From: Terasakiella brassicae
GTDB taxonomy: Bacteria > Pseudomonadota > Alphaproteobacteria > Rhodospirillales > Terasakiellaceae
DNA: 64,000 nt
Assembly: GCF_014641495.1 (NCBI RefSeq)
Contig: NZ_BMHV01000013.1
Span: 36,105 to 100,104 of the forward strand
Direction of reading: 5' to 3'
The translations under genes were made by a program, and so were the position numbers. Numbering within the stretch: position 1 is the stretch's first letter; the number at the start of each line of letters is the position of its first letter. Under the pieces are notes generated by a model. The model did no database searches, had not been told where the DNA came from, and worked only from the letters and a program-made list of their open reading frames with translations. Below, piece by piece: positions 9,885-19,458 of this stretch.

Positions 9885-11168
9885 TCACACACCCAGTAAA
9901 ACCTTTTTGGCCTTGCGTAAACCTGACCAGATCAAAACCGCCACAACCGGAACAGCAATACCAATGGCAAGGTCCGGGTTGATCGGCACCCCCCCTGCTT
10001 TGACGCCTTTAAAGGCATAGCCCAATAAACCAACCAGATAGTAACTGATCGCGACAACAGACAGCCCTTCCACCGTTTCTTGCAAACGCAGTTGAAGTTC
10101 TGCGCGTTTATTCATGGTCTTCAGGACTTCTTGATTTTGTTTTTCCAGTTCCACTTCAACACGTGCGCGTAACAAGCTCGCGACCCGACTGATGCGTTGT
10201 GACAAGGAATGCTGGCGCATGCTGGTATGGTCACATGTTTTCATCGCCGGGGCCATCCGCCGTTCAATGGTTTCCGATAAAGTCGGCAATCCTGTCAAAC
10301 GTCCTTCGCGCAATTCATTCAGGCGTTGCTGCACAATGGCATAGTACGCTTTGGTCGCGCCGAAACGATAACTGTTACGCGCAGAAATCGCCTCGACCTC
10401 TGCTGCCAGAACGGACAGTTCCTCCAACAAATCACCATCTTTTTGCGGATGTACGCGATCTGACATCTTGGCTGCAATCACCGCCAGACTTTCATCAATT
10501 GCGCGGATACGCGGGCTGGCCTCACGCGCCAAGGGAAAACCGAGCAAAGCCATAATCCGGTAGGTTTCCACTTCCAACACCCGCTGGACAACACGCCCGG
10601 CTTGACGGTCCGGCATAGAAATATTGCGCATCAAAATACGCATGAAACGATCATCATGCACCCGCATATCCGTCCAGACCAACGCAGCCCCGCCTGCCAT
10701 TTCGCAGCCCACATAGGTATGGCCGTCAAAATAGCGCGACATCTCAATCGGGCTGCGTTCCGGTGCATCATTTGTTTCCAGTTCCAGATGTACCGCATTC
10801 ATCACCTGACCGGGGATTTCACTGATCCAGTCTTGTGGCACAAAATCAATGACCGGATGAAGGAACGGTTCTTCACAGGGTTCATTGCGAAAAAAAGTAT
10901 AAGTGGAAAATTCCGTATGACGTTCCCAACGCAAGCGAAAGGGGCCCATCTCCGAAATAAAATGGGTTGCTTCATCCAAGGGCTTTGCCACGTCAAACTT
11001 TTCACACAGACGCGACAAATGGACCCGTTCCGCATCCCCGCCATCCTCGCCGGATAAAACCGCCAGATGCGTGATACGTTCCGGCATATCCAGCGCAATA
11101 TAAGGCCGTGCGCGGATTTCTTTATCCAGTGTGTCGCGTAACGGATGTTCCTGTCCCAAATAAGTCAT
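9885..11168 (-). CDS. DUF3422 family membrane-anchored protein
   Basis: Protein of unknown function from a family widespread in proteobacteria (427 aa, typical). The N-terminal part begins with HPLRDTLDKEIRARP, the family hallmark. A long helical, probably coiled-coil region (about residues 240-375) is followed by two C-terminal transmembrane segments (about 375-395 and 400-418), which suggests a tail-anchored inner-membrane protein with a large cytoplasmic part. It converges on the diguanylate cyclase with a 9-bp gap and is divergent from rsmB. No enzymatic motif is evident. Confidence 0.85.
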   Translation of the reverse strand: MTYLGQEHPLRDTLDKEIRARPYIALDMPERITHLAVLSGEDGGDAERVHLSRLCEKFDVAKPLDEATHFISEMGPFRLRWERHTEFSTYTFFRNEPCEEPFLHPVIDFVPQDWISEIPGQVMNAVHLELETNDAPERSPIEMSRYFDGHTYVGCEMAGGAALVWTDMRVHDDRFMRILMRNISMPDRQAGRVVQRVLEVETYRIMALLGFPLAREASPRIRAIDESLAVIAAKMSDRVHPQKDGDLLEELSVLAAEVEAISARNSYRFGATKAYYAIVQQRLNELREGRLTGLPTLSETIERRMAPAMKTCDHTSMRQHSLSQRISRVASLLRARVEVELEKQNQEVLKTMNKRAELQLRLQETVEGLSVVAISYYLVGLLGYAFKGVKAGGVPINPDLAIGIAVPVVAVLIWSGLRKAKKVLLGV

Positions 11169-11207
11169 TTACCCTAAACCCTTACCTGTATTCCACTTTT
11201 GTAAAAT

Positions 11208-11218
11208 TGGTAGTACCA
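11208..11218. promoter_or_regulatory. TGGT-N3-ACCA palindrome between DUF3422 gene and rsmB
   Basis: TGGTAGTACCA is a perfect palindrome around a central G in the 179-bp divergent gap, 40 bp upstream of the DUF3422 start. It fits the TGGTnnnACCA pattern bound by FadR-subfamily GntR regulators. A single 11-bp match may be chance; no such regulator gene is nearby. Confidence 0.25.
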
Positions 11219-11347
11219 CTATGCACATAATGAAAACAAGTGTTAAAGTGCAAATCATGTGATTTTTCTGTTTCGCCGTGTTTTACGTGGCAAATTCTCA
11301 AATCCATGATATGAAGCGCCATCTTTCCAGACAAAAGGTTTCAAGTT

Positions 11348-12694
11348 ATGAGCGAAAATCAAACCAAGTCGGCATATGGACTGGGCCGCGCTGCCCGTCT
11401 GAATCTGGCATACGAGATTTTAACCGAACTGGCTGAAACCTCGCGTCCTTTGGATGCCATCCTGTCCAGTCGTTTCCGCCATTTGCAAGATGCACTGGAA
11501 CGGCGTGACCGCCGCGACCTGGAACAACGCGTGCGTTCCGTTCTGCTGCATTATCGTCGCCTGTTATGGTGGCTGAAACAGGTCCGTCTGGACATAAACA
11601 TGCGCTCCATGCTGCTCGCCGATATGATTTTAAACGACGATGCCGATATTCCTCAGTTGGAAAAACTGTGTAACGGTGCCCATAACCGCATGGACATGTT
11701 GCGCAAAGAAGAAATCGCCAGCTTAAAACGCTTGCTGGGAAAAAATATCAATCACCCTGACATGAACGAAGCCATGTTGGCCGAATGCCCAGACTGGGCA
11801 GCTGCGGGCCTCAAACGAATTTTTGGCGATAACTTCGCCGCTGAAATGCGCGCCCTCAGCGACAAACCCACATCCGATTTTCGTGTAAATACACTGCTTG
11901 CCAGCCCGGCAGATACCGCTGAAAGTCTCGCTTCACAAGGTTTCAAGGTCGACGCCACGCCGCTTTCACCGATCGGATTGCGCCAAAGCCAACCCGGTGG
12001 GCCGATCCTTTCTGAAACCGAAGCTTTTCGCCAAGGCTGGCTGGAAGTTCAAGACGAAGGGTCCCAACTCGTTGCATTAATGGTCGGGGCGAAAAAAGGC
12101 ATGCAGGTTGTTGATTTCTGTGCCGGTGCGGGCGGAAAAACTTTAGCACTGGCTGCTGAAATGGAAAATTCAGGGCATCTGGTTGCTTGTGATGTCCATA
12201 GCAAACGCCTGAATCGTGCGAAAGTACGCTTAAAACGTGCCGGTGTGGTCAATGCCGAACGCCGACAACTTGAAAATACTTTCGATAAATGGGTGAAAAA
12301 AAGCCGGGGCAAGTTCGACCGCGTTCTGATTGATGCCCCTTGCAGCGGCACCGGAACATGGCGGCGCAATCCAGACTCAAAATGGTCCAAGGATGAAACC
12401 GATTTGACAGAACTGGTCCAACTGCAAAAAGAAATTCTGGACAGTGCGTCACGCCTTGTAAAAAGCGGCGGACGGCTTATCTATGCCACCTGTTCCTTGC
12501 TGCCCGAAGAAAATGAAGATCAGATCGAACGCTTTCTATCCAGCAACACGGCTTTTAAACGCCTATCTGCACAAGATGTATGGCAAGAACGTCTGGCAAC
12601 CGATTATCCGGCAAAAGACCCGAACTACCTGCGCCTTAGTCCTTACCTGAACGGTTGCGATGGATTTTTTGCCGCCATCCTGGAAAGAGAATAA
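11348..12694 (+). CDS. rsmB: RsmB-family 16S rRNA m5C methyltransferase
   Basis: S-adenosylmethionine-dependent RNA (cytosine-5) methyltransferase of the RsmB/NOP2 family, expected to modify 16S rRNA. The N-terminal NusB-like helical domain spans about residues 8-150. The catalytic domain has the SAM motif VDFCAGAGGKT and both family cysteines: C332 in DAPCSGTG (nucleophile partner) and C382 in ATCSLLPEEN. Its length (448 aa) fits. It lies divergent to the DUF3422 gene and upstream of an unknown gene and hrpB, another RNA-related gene. Confidence 0.92.
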   Translation: MSENQTKSAYGLGRAARLNLAYEILTELAETSRPLDAILSSRFRHLQDALERRDRRDLEQRVRSVLLHYRRLLWWLKQVRLDINMRSMLLADMILNDDADIPQLEKLCNGAHNRMDMLRKEEIASLKRLLGKNINHPDMNEAMLAECPDWAAAGLKRIFGDNFAAEMRALSDKPTSDFRVNTLLASPADTAESLASQGFKVDATPLSPIGLRQSQPGGPILSETEAFRQGWLEVQDEGSQLVALMVGAKKGMQVVDFCAGAGGKTLALAAEMENSGHLVACDVHSKRLNRAKVRLKRAGVVNAERRQLENTFDKWVKKSRGKFDRVLIDAPCSGTGTWRRNPDSKWSKDETDLTELVQLQKEILDSASRLVKSGGRLIYATCSLLPEENEDQIERFLSSNTAFKRLSAQDVWQERLATDYPAKDPNYLRLSPYLNGCDGFFAAILERE

Positions 12695-12772
12695 ATCAGA
12701 AGGTTCTTCTCTTTTCTTGTCATAAGCCTCCTCAATCTCTAGGTTATAGGGTGATATAAGGAGATGGCATGC

Positions 12773-13540
12773 ATGGCTGAAAACAAAACGGAAAAATCAG
12801 ATATCCCCTGCCGCCAAACATATGCAGCGGCTGTGGATCTGTTTTTACAGCTTGCCAAAGAACGTGCGCAAAACGGTGTCATCAGTGTCGATACACTGGA
12901 TATTGTCGCCCACGCCATTCAAAACGATCCAAATGTGCGCAAAAAATATTGCGATACTCAGTTTGAACGCTGTTCGGAATACGTCCGTTTATCTTTGCAA
13001 AATACGCCCCGCATCAATGTTTATGGGCGCATCATTTCAGAACCGTTTGAACATCTGTTCAAAAAAGAACCACCGCTTATGTCCAGTGGTCAACTGGTTA
13101 ACTATTTCCATGCCATTCAGGCCATTTTAGGACGCGCTGAATATGAAAACCTCATGGAACGTTCGCTGCGCCTGATGGAACAGGTTTCCCGTGATCGTGG
13201 AGATGAATTTAAATATTCAGACCTGTATGAAACCAAAGCCTGTTGGGAAATTCGCTGGGATAGTTTTGTTGCCTTGGCTGATTTTTTTACAAAATTCGAT
13301 CTGCGCAAGGAATGGTATAAACGGGTTATGCAAAGTGACCCTGATACACCGGGACAAGGCATTGGCCCCTATCCATTTAGCGAATTTCAATTTAAACAAC
13401 AAATGATGTGCATCTTCGATCGGTTCGCCAACTTATCCGATGACGAACATGACGTCTTTGAAAAACGTTACAGCAAAAAACAACGAAAAGATTTTTCCAC
13501 TTTTCTTGCCAATGTGGTTTCGATAGAAGACGAGGTATGA
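12773..13540 (+). CDS. Hypothetical protein translationally coupled to hrpB
   Basis: I do not recognise this 255-aa protein. It is soluble, charged and largely helical, with no signal peptide or membrane segment and no known catalytic motif. Seven cysteines are scattered and form no obvious metal site. Two in-frame ATGs exist (12764 and 12773); AAGGAG sits 9 bp before the second, which is therefore preferred. The stop overlaps the hrpB start (ATGA), so the two are coupled and may act together in RNA metabolism, but that is inference from position only. Confidence 0.75.
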   Translation: MAENKTEKSDIPCRQTYAAAVDLFLQLAKERAQNGVISVDTLDIVAHAIQNDPNVRKKYCDTQFERCSEYVRLSLQNTPRINVYGRIISEPFEHLFKKEPPLMSSGQLVNYFHAIQAILGRAEYENLMERSLRLMEQVSRDRGDEFKYSDLYETKACWEIRWDSFVALADFFTKFDLRKEWYKRVMQSDPDTPGQGIGPYPFSEFQFKQQMMCIFDRFANLSDDEHDVFEKRYSKKQRKDFSTFLANVVSIEDEV

Positions 13541-16050
13541 CATACGATATCGCGCAATTGGACTACCCCGTTCAGGAAACATTCCCCGCCCTGAAACAAG
13601 CTCTGCACTCTCAGCAACGTGCGTTATTGGAAGCGCCCCCCGGTGCAGGGAAAACAACGTTGGTTCCCCTTGCCTTACTGGATGAACCTTGGTTAGCTGG
13701 TAAAAAAATTATCATGCTTGAACCCCGCAGGCTGGCGGCGCGCATGGCGGCCAAGCGTATGGCTGACTTGCTGGGGGAAAAAGTCGGACAAACGGTTGGC
13801 TATCGTATTCGCCAAGATAAAAACATCGGACGCAACACCCGTATTGAAGTCGTCACAGAAGGGATCCTGACCCGACAACTTCAATCCGACCCGGAACTCA
13901 ACGGTGTTGGTCTGGTTATTTTTGACGAATTTCACGAACGCAACCTGCAAGGCGACCTCGGTCTTGCCTTTTGCATGGAAACACAAGACGCTTTGCGCGA
14001 TGATTTGCGTCTTTTGGTCATGTCGGCAACCCTTGACGGGGAAAATCTCGCCTCTTTTTTAGGGGATGCAGCGCGCATCACCAGCGCAGGGCGTGCCTTT
14101 GACGTCACTGTCCATAACTTGCCCCGCCCGGACAGGTTTTCTCTGGTCAACGATACAGTCCGCACCATTTCCAAGGCCATTGCCGACGAAAGCGGTAGTC
14201 TGCTGGTCTTTTTGCCGGGTGAGGGGGAAATTCGCAAAGCGCAATCCCTGCTGAATGAGCGTTATGCAAACGATCCGCACATTCTGGTTGCCCCCTTATA
14301 CGGCGCTTTGCCCCCGCAAGAACAGGACAAGGCCATTGCACCGCCCCCAAAAGGTGTGCGCAAAATCGTTCTTGCCACAACCATTGCCGAAACCAGCTTG
14401 ACCATTGAAGACATCCGCATCGTTATCGATTGTGGCTATAAACGGGTTGCCCGTTTTGACAATGCCAGATCCATGTCGCGCCTTGAAACCGTGCGTGTGT
14501 CCAAGGCTGCGGCTACCCAACGCAAAGGCCGCGCCGGACGCATGCAAGACGGCATCTGTTATCAGCTTTGGCCGCAAGCCGAAACGCACGCCTTGGCAGA
14601 ACGTGATAAGCCTGAAATTCTCGAAAGTGACCTGACACCACTGGCCTTGGAACTGAGTGCTTGGGGCGTTCATGTTCCCGAAGATCTGAAACTTCTAGAT
14701 TACCCGCCTAAAAATGCATTTCAACAAGCACAAGACCTGTTGTTTCAATTAGGCGGGCTGGATAAAGACGGCAAAATAACCGCGCATGGCAAAGAGATGA
14801 TGGCCCTGTCTCTTCATCCCCGTCTTGCTCATATGATTCTAACGTCCTCTCATAGAAACAAAAATGATGCCGCTTTGGCCTGTGATATTGCCGCAACCTT
14901 GCAAGACGGTCCCCTGTTAAAAGGTGCGCGTGATTGCGATCTGCGCACAAGCCTTGCCGTCTTACATAATCAGGCAGGATCAACACAAAATATCGCAAAA
15001 GGGGCCTTGCATCGGGCACGGCAAACCGCAAAGAACCTGAAAAAACGTCTCAAAATATCGGATACCCCGCCCACCAGCTATCTGGAAACGGGGCGGATTT
15101 TGGCCTTGGCGTATCCTGACCGAATTGCCAAACAGCGCAACAATGGACAAAACAGCTATCACCTGAGTGCAGGTATGGGGGCCGTCCTGCCGGATAGCGA
15201 TGCCTTATCTATCGAACCCTTTCTGGTTATTGCCCATATGGATGGCGCCAACGCACAGGCACGCATTTTCAGCGCGGCCCCCCTCCATATTCAGGACATT
15301 GAAAATAATTTCCCCGACCTTATTCAGGAAAAAACCGAAACAGGTTGGGACAAACGCACACAAAGCGTCAGTGCCGCCCGTGTGCGCAAGCTTGGTGCCC
15401 TCACCCTGAAATCCACCCCTTTGCGCCATATCGACCCTGAAGAACAAGCCCGTGGACTGTGTTACGGTATTCGCCAGCTTGGTTTACACGTTCTGCCTTG
15501 GACAAAGGACAGCGACTTTTTGTGCAAGCGTGTGGAATTTTTACGCAAACGAGATGACAAATGGCCCGATATGAGTGAAGCGGGCCTTTTGAACACCCTC
15601 GAAGACTGGTTGCTGCCTTATCTAAATGGTGTCAACCGGATTGAGCAATTAAAAAAAATAGATCTGGATGCGGCCCTGCTCTCCCGCCTGGACTGGCACA
15701 CCCAACAGGAACTTGCAAAACGGGCCCCCACCCATTACCGCGTGCCCAGTGGATCACAGATTCGACTGGATTACACCAACCCGGAAAAACCGATTTTGTC
15801 GGTAAAACTACAGGAGATGTTCGGCGAACCTCATACACCTTGCATAGACAATGCAACAATTGCTTTGCAAATTCACCTGCTTTCCCCCGCCGGACGCCCC
15901 CTGCAAGTCACGGAAGATCTGGAAAGTTTTTGGCAAAACGGCTACGATTCGGTGAAAAAAGAAATGAAAGGGCGCTACCCAAAGCACCCTTGGCCCGATA
16001 ATCCGATAGAAGCCCAAGCCACAGGGAAAACCAAACGAAAACACGTATGA
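13537..16050 (+). CDS. hrpB: ATP-dependent RNA helicase HrpB (DEAH-type)
   Basis: Superfamily 2 DEAH-box helicase, 837 aa, the usual HrpB size. Motifs in order: Walker A APPGAGKTT (near residue 34), motif Ia PRRLAAR, DEFHERN in the DExH position, SAT (MSATLDGE), TTIAETSLTI (motif V) and QRKGRAGRM (motif VI). The HrpB-specific C-terminal domain follows (RLDWHTQQELAKRAP, IRLDYTN, KLQEMFGEPHTP). It is involved in RNA processing in other bacteria; the exact substrate is unknown. It overlaps the upstream unknown gene by 4 bp. The following 214 bp before the stator genes hold a short GTAT microrepeat (16079-16091) and no gene. Confidence 0.95.
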   Translation: MTYDIAQLDYPVQETFPALKQALHSQQRALLEAPPGAGKTTLVPLALLDEPWLAGKKIIMLEPRRLAARMAAKRMADLLGEKVGQTVGYRIRQDKNIGRNTRIEVVTEGILTRQLQSDPELNGVGLVIFDEFHERNLQGDLGLAFCMETQDALRDDLRLLVMSATLDGENLASFLGDAARITSAGRAFDVTVHNLPRPDRFSLVNDTVRTISKAIADESGSLLVFLPGEGEIRKAQSLLNERYANDPHILVAPLYGALPPQEQDKAIAPPPKGVRKIVLATTIAETSLTIEDIRIVIDCGYKRVARFDNARSMSRLETVRVSKAAATQRKGRAGRMQDGICYQLWPQAETHALAERDKPEILESDLTPLALELSAWGVHVPEDLKLLDYPPKNAFQQAQDLLFQLGGLDKDGKITAHGKEMMALSLHPRLAHMILTSSHRNKNDAALACDIAATLQDGPLLKGARDCDLRTSLAVLHNQAGSTQNIAKGALHRARQTAKNLKKRLKISDTPPTSYLETGRILALAYPDRIAKQRNNGQNSYHLSAGMGAVLPDSDALSIEPFLVIAHMDGANAQARIFSAAPLHIQDIENNFPDLIQEKTETGWDKRTQSVSAARVRKLGALTLKSTPLRHIDPEEQARGLCYGIRQLGLHVLPWTKDSDFLCKRVEFLRKRDDKWPDMSEAGLLNTLEDWLLPYLNGVNRIEQLKKIDLDAALLSRLDWHTQQELAKRAPTHYRVPSGSQIRLDYTNPEKPILSVKLQEMFGEPHTPCIDNATIALQIHLLSPAGRPLQVTEDLESFWQNGYDSVKKEMKGRYPKHPWPDNPIEAQATGKTKRKHV

Positions 16051-16264
16051 ACCGCCACGTTCAGCTAAGGTCTTATACGTATGTATGTATGAAAAGAAGT
16101 ACTTTTCCACAGTTGCCTGTTGCCCCATCGGATAAACGTAATGTAAAACTGTGACTTAGGAATGGGTGAACGGGGATGTTTTTATCGAAATTAGGAACTT
16201 GGTAAGAACTCATCGCTAAGCTTGAAGAATAACCGCAGGCAGATAACAAGAACGGCAAAACTAA

Positions 16265-17029
16265 ATGGATCTCGGAACGCTATTAGGTATCGCTATCGGT
16301 CTCGTCCTTATCGTGATTTCAATCATGTTGGGAGGCGACATCGGTTCGTTTGTCAATATTCCCTCTATTGTCGTTGTGTTCGGTGGTGTAACAGCCGCTA
16401 CCCTTGTAAAATTCCCGCTCAAAGATTGTATCGCCGCCTTGAAAATCGGTGGCAAAATCGCCTTCAAAAATTCAGCCGACGACCCGCGCAGTGTCTACGA
16501 TATGGCCATTGAACTGGCAGGTATCGTACGCCAAAAAGGCTTGCTGGGTCTGGAAAGTGTCGCCATCGAAAACGAATTGATGGCCCGTGGCATCCGCATG
16601 TGTGTGGATGGTATGGCTGCCGAAGTCATTAAAGAAAGCATCACCAAAGAAGTCGATATGGCGATCAAGGCAGAAATGGCCGGGGAAAGTTTCTGGCGTG
16701 GTATCGGTGATATGGCCCCGGCATTCGGGATGATCGGGACATTGATCGGTCTGGTACAAATGCTGGCAAATCTATCAGACCCTGCCGCCATTGGTCCGGC
16801 GATGGCCGTTGCGATGTTGACAACATTTTACGGTGCGGTTCTGGCCAACCTGATTGCCATTCCCTTGGCCGACAAACTTGGAATCAAGATCGACAATACC
16901 AAAAACACCCGCGCTTTGATTATCGAAAGCGTGATGCAAATCCATGCCTCCCAAAACCCGATGGTTCTGCAAGAACTGCTGGGCGTATATCTTCCGGGTG
17001 GAAAGCCGCCGGAAGAAGAGGGTGAGTAA
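16265..17029 (+). CDS. pomA: Flagellar motor stator protein, PomA/MotA family
   Basis: Inner-membrane stator subunit that with its B partner conducts ions and drives flagellar rotation. The 254-aa protein begins MDLGTLLGIAIG and has four predicted membrane segments (about residues 4-24, 31-51, 150-170 and 180-203). GDMAPAFGMIGTLIGLVQML and AIGPAMAVAMLTTFYGA form the TM3-TM4 signature. The sequence resembles Vibrio PomA more than proton-type Escherichia MotA (start, loop lengths, overall size), suggesting sodium use. It lies 11 bp upstream of the B subunit, so one operon. Confidence 0.92.
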   Translation: MDLGTLLGIAIGLVLIVISIMLGGDIGSFVNIPSIVVVFGGVTAATLVKFPLKDCIAALKIGGKIAFKNSADDPRSVYDMAIELAGIVRQKGLLGLESVAIENELMARGIRMCVDGMAAEVIKESITKEVDMAIKAEMAGESFWRGIGDMAPAFGMIGTLIGLVQMLANLSDPAAIGPAMAVAMLTTFYGAVLANLIAIPLADKLGIKIDNTKNTRALIIESVMQIHASQNPMVLQELLGVYLPGGKPPEEEGE

Positions 17030-17040
17030 GGTTATAGCTG

Positions 17041-17916
17041 ATGGCTGAAGAACAAAAAAAATGCCCCCCTTCGGGCGCACCGGCATGGATGGCGACTTTC
17101 GCCGATCTGATGTCCTTGCTATTGGTGCTTTTTGTTCTTTTGCTGACCTTTTCTGAAATGAACGTGATCAAATATAAGCAAATGGCTGGTGCCATGCGCA
17201 ATGCGTTCGGCATTTCCAAACAGGACCGTCTGGCCGGTGTTATCGAAGTTGATGGACAGCTTCAACGCAAAGCTGCCCGTAATATTTCACCGACGAAATC
17301 ACCGGTCCCGACCGTATCAATGGAAATACCTGACACCACAGATCAGGAAGAATTCGATATCAACCCGGCTGAATCACCGGAAGAACAAGCCTCTGACGTT
17401 GAAAATGAAGTCGCCAAAATCATCGCGGAAGAAGCCGCTGACAAAGGTGTCGATGTCGAACGTGACGGAAACGAGGTCAAAATCCGCTTTCCCAGTGAAA
17501 TCGCCTTTGATTCCGGTTCCGCCAATATTGGTCAGGCGTTTGCAGACCTACTCGACAAACTCACCGATGTGATTAAAAAATCCAAAGGCGAAGTTCTCGT
17601 TGGCGGTCATACCGACAACATCCCGCTGGGCAGCGGTGGTCCCTATCGTTCTAACTGGGAACTGTCTGCCGCGCGGGCCACATCCGTGGTTCACCACTTC
17701 CTGAATTATTCAGACATTGAGCCCAGCAAAATGGCTGTGCAGGGTTTTGGCGATTCGCGCCCGCTTGTCCCCAATGACACCCCGGAAAGTCGCGCCAGAA
17801 ACAGACGTGTCGAGATTACCCTTGTTTTGGGTGAAAAAGAGAAAGAACAGGTCAATGACGTTCAAAACCAACTGGAAAGTGTTTTTGGGCCACGACCGGA
17901 CTCCGGCTTGAAATAA
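17041..17916 (+). CDS. pomB: Flagellar motor stator protein, PomB/MotB family
   Basis: Peptidoglycan-anchoring stator subunit. A short cytoplasmic N-terminus (CPPSGAPAWMATFADLMS) contains the ion-binding aspartate D22 at the start of the single membrane segment (about residues 18-38). Then come an acidic plug/linker (about 75-140) and a C-terminal OmpA-like peptidoglycan-binding domain (about 150-275, with GHTDNIPL and NWELSAARA and the NRRVEI ending). The N-terminal block matches the PomB pattern, including the cysteine and double proline, in line with a sodium-driven motor. The length of 291 aa is typical. Confidence 0.93.
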   Translation: MAEEQKKCPPSGAPAWMATFADLMSLLLVLFVLLLTFSEMNVIKYKQMAGAMRNAFGISKQDRLAGVIEVDGQLQRKAARNISPTKSPVPTVSMEIPDTTDQEEFDINPAESPEEQASDVENEVAKIIAEEAADKGVDVERDGNEVKIRFPSEIAFDSGSANIGQAFADLLDKLTDVIKKSKGEVLVGGHTDNIPLGSGGPYRSNWELSAARATSVVHHFLNYSDIEPSKMAVQGFGDSRPLVPNDTPESRARNRRVEITLVLGEKEKEQVNDVQNQLESVFGPRPDSGLK

Positions 17917-17997
17917 TTCCCTTTAAAAATCGCTTAAGAGTTGAACTGTTTTATTATCCGTTTATTATACTTTTGTGGGATAACAATCTGAAGAAAA

Positions 17998-19458
17998 ATG
18001 TCTAGCATAGGCCCCCTCATGACGGATTTCGATTTTAGCACACATAAGGTCATTTTCTGCGATATAGACCCGGAAAGTATTGATATCGCAAGAACAACCT
18101 ATATGGATAATGATATCGGTGATTTCATCGCAACCCCATCTCCGCAAAAAGCGATTGAACATATCGGCAATATCAACCCGGACCTTATCCTTCTTGCCCT
18201 TAAATTCCCCGATACCAACGGTATCGAGATTGTGCGTCAAATTCGCAGCCTGAACGATGGTGCTTTTTATAAAACACCGATCCTTTTATTATTGGAAAAA
18301 GTCTCACAACATATGCTGCGCGAAGCCTGTCGCGCGGGTATTGAAGGGGCTTTGCGCAAACCGCTTAACCCGGAAAAACTCCTGCGCTTTACCCGCGCAG
18401 TGATCTTGAAGCCCCGGCGTTTTATTTGCGTTGCCAAATATTTCGGCCCCGAACGCCGTATGCGTGACGACCCCCATTTTGATGGACAGAATCGCCGGAA
18501 CTCCTTAAACCAGAATGATTTCAAACTGGACAGTTACACTCGTTCACGCCCGGTCGGTGGTGTGACCTTAAGTGCGGATAGCTCTTCCGGTGGTCGCAAT
18601 CCAACCCCGAAAACCTCGCTTGATGATTTAATGGGGCCGTCTCAAAGAAAACAAAATACATCCGCGCAGGACGATGCATTTGATTGGGGAACCAGCCAAC
18701 CCCGTCCCGATGCCGATAAAGGCAGCATGTCTTTTCAGGATAGTGATTTAACAGGCCCTTCAACAGAAGACCGTCCCCGTTACGATCTGGTCGATGAAAC
18801 CAAGTCTTCCCCTGTTGCCCATAAAGAAAACAATGCATCCAAGGCAGCCGAAGAAACCGAAAAACAAAGCCGTGCTGTCGCCTCACAACCGGTTGAGGAC
18901 TCTCCCGCGCCTACCATCGAGCCTGTCGGACCGGAGAGCGACAATTTTGAAGAAATCATTGATTTAGACGAATGCTTGGACCTACATAAATTGTGGGTCA
19001 ACAGCGGGGGACGTGATGGTTTGCGCGCCAATCGTCCACATTCTGATTTTCGTGGACAATCTATTATGGAGGTGGACTTTACCAAAGCCATTCTTCCCCA
19101 GTCCAATTTTGAAGCCGTCAATTGCACCAGCAGCGTTTTTCGTAAAGCCGATCTCAGCGGGTCCACGTTTAAAGATGCGCTGCTCTCCAGCGCGGATTTG
19201 CGCGTTTCTCGCCTGACCCGTGCCGATATGCGCAATGCACGACTGGACCGGGCCAATATGTTGGGAACCGACCTGTCCGGGGCCAATCTGGAAGGCGCAT
19301 CTCTTCGCGGTGTCAACCTCAGTGGGGCAAACCTGCATCGCGCAAATTTGTGTGGCGTCAATTTGAGCTCTGTACAAGGCTTAATCCGCGAACAAATTCG
19401 GCGCGCGATTACCGATTCAAGCACCCGCCTGCCAAATGCCTTAAAGGAGACGCCGTAA
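17998..19458 (+). CDS. Pseudo-receiver protein with C-terminal pentapeptide repeats
   Basis: The N-terminal domain (about residues 16-135) has a CheY-like receiver fold: acidic DID at 22-24, DLILLALKFPDTNG and the conserved lysine in RKP. The phosphoacceptor position holds alanine (A67 in LLALKFPD), so it should not be phosphorylated. A basic stretch with KYFGPERRMR follows, then a long low-complexity, probably disordered region (about 175-315). About 20 pentapeptide repeats of A(D/N)LxG type (about 345-465) end the protein and would form a right-handed beta-helix. It sits 82 bp after pomB on the same strand, which suggests a motility or localisation role, but no function is known. A later ATG at 18019 is possible. 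The 3' end overlaps the convergent neighbour by 18 bp. Confidence 0.85.
   Translation: MSSIGPLMTDFDFSTHKVIFCDIDPESIDIARTTYMDNDIGDFIATPSPQKAIEHIGNINPDLILLALKFPDTNGIEIVRQIRSLNDGAFYKTPILLLLEKVSQHMLREACRAGIEGALRKPLNPEKLLRFTRAVILKPRRFICVAKYFGPERRMRDDPHFDGQNRRNSLNQNDFKLDSYTRSRPVGGVTLSADSSSGGRNPTPKTSLDDLMGPSQRKQNTSAQDDAFDWGTSQPRPDADKGSMSFQDSDLTGPSTEDRPRYDLVDETKSSPVAHKENNASKAAEETEKQSRAVASQPVEDSPAPTIEPVGPESDNFEEIIDLDECLDLHKLWVNSGGRDGLRANRPHSDFRGQSIMEVDFTKAILPQSNFEAVNCTSSVFRKADLSGSTFKDALLSSADLRVSRLTRADMRNARLDRANMLGTDLSGANLEGASLRGVNLSGANLHRANLCGVNLSSVQGLIREQIRRAITDSSTRLPNALKETP

Noticed and set aside
16079..16091. GTATGTATGTATG microrepeat before pomA
   Set aside because: Only three units; too short to call a functional repeat.
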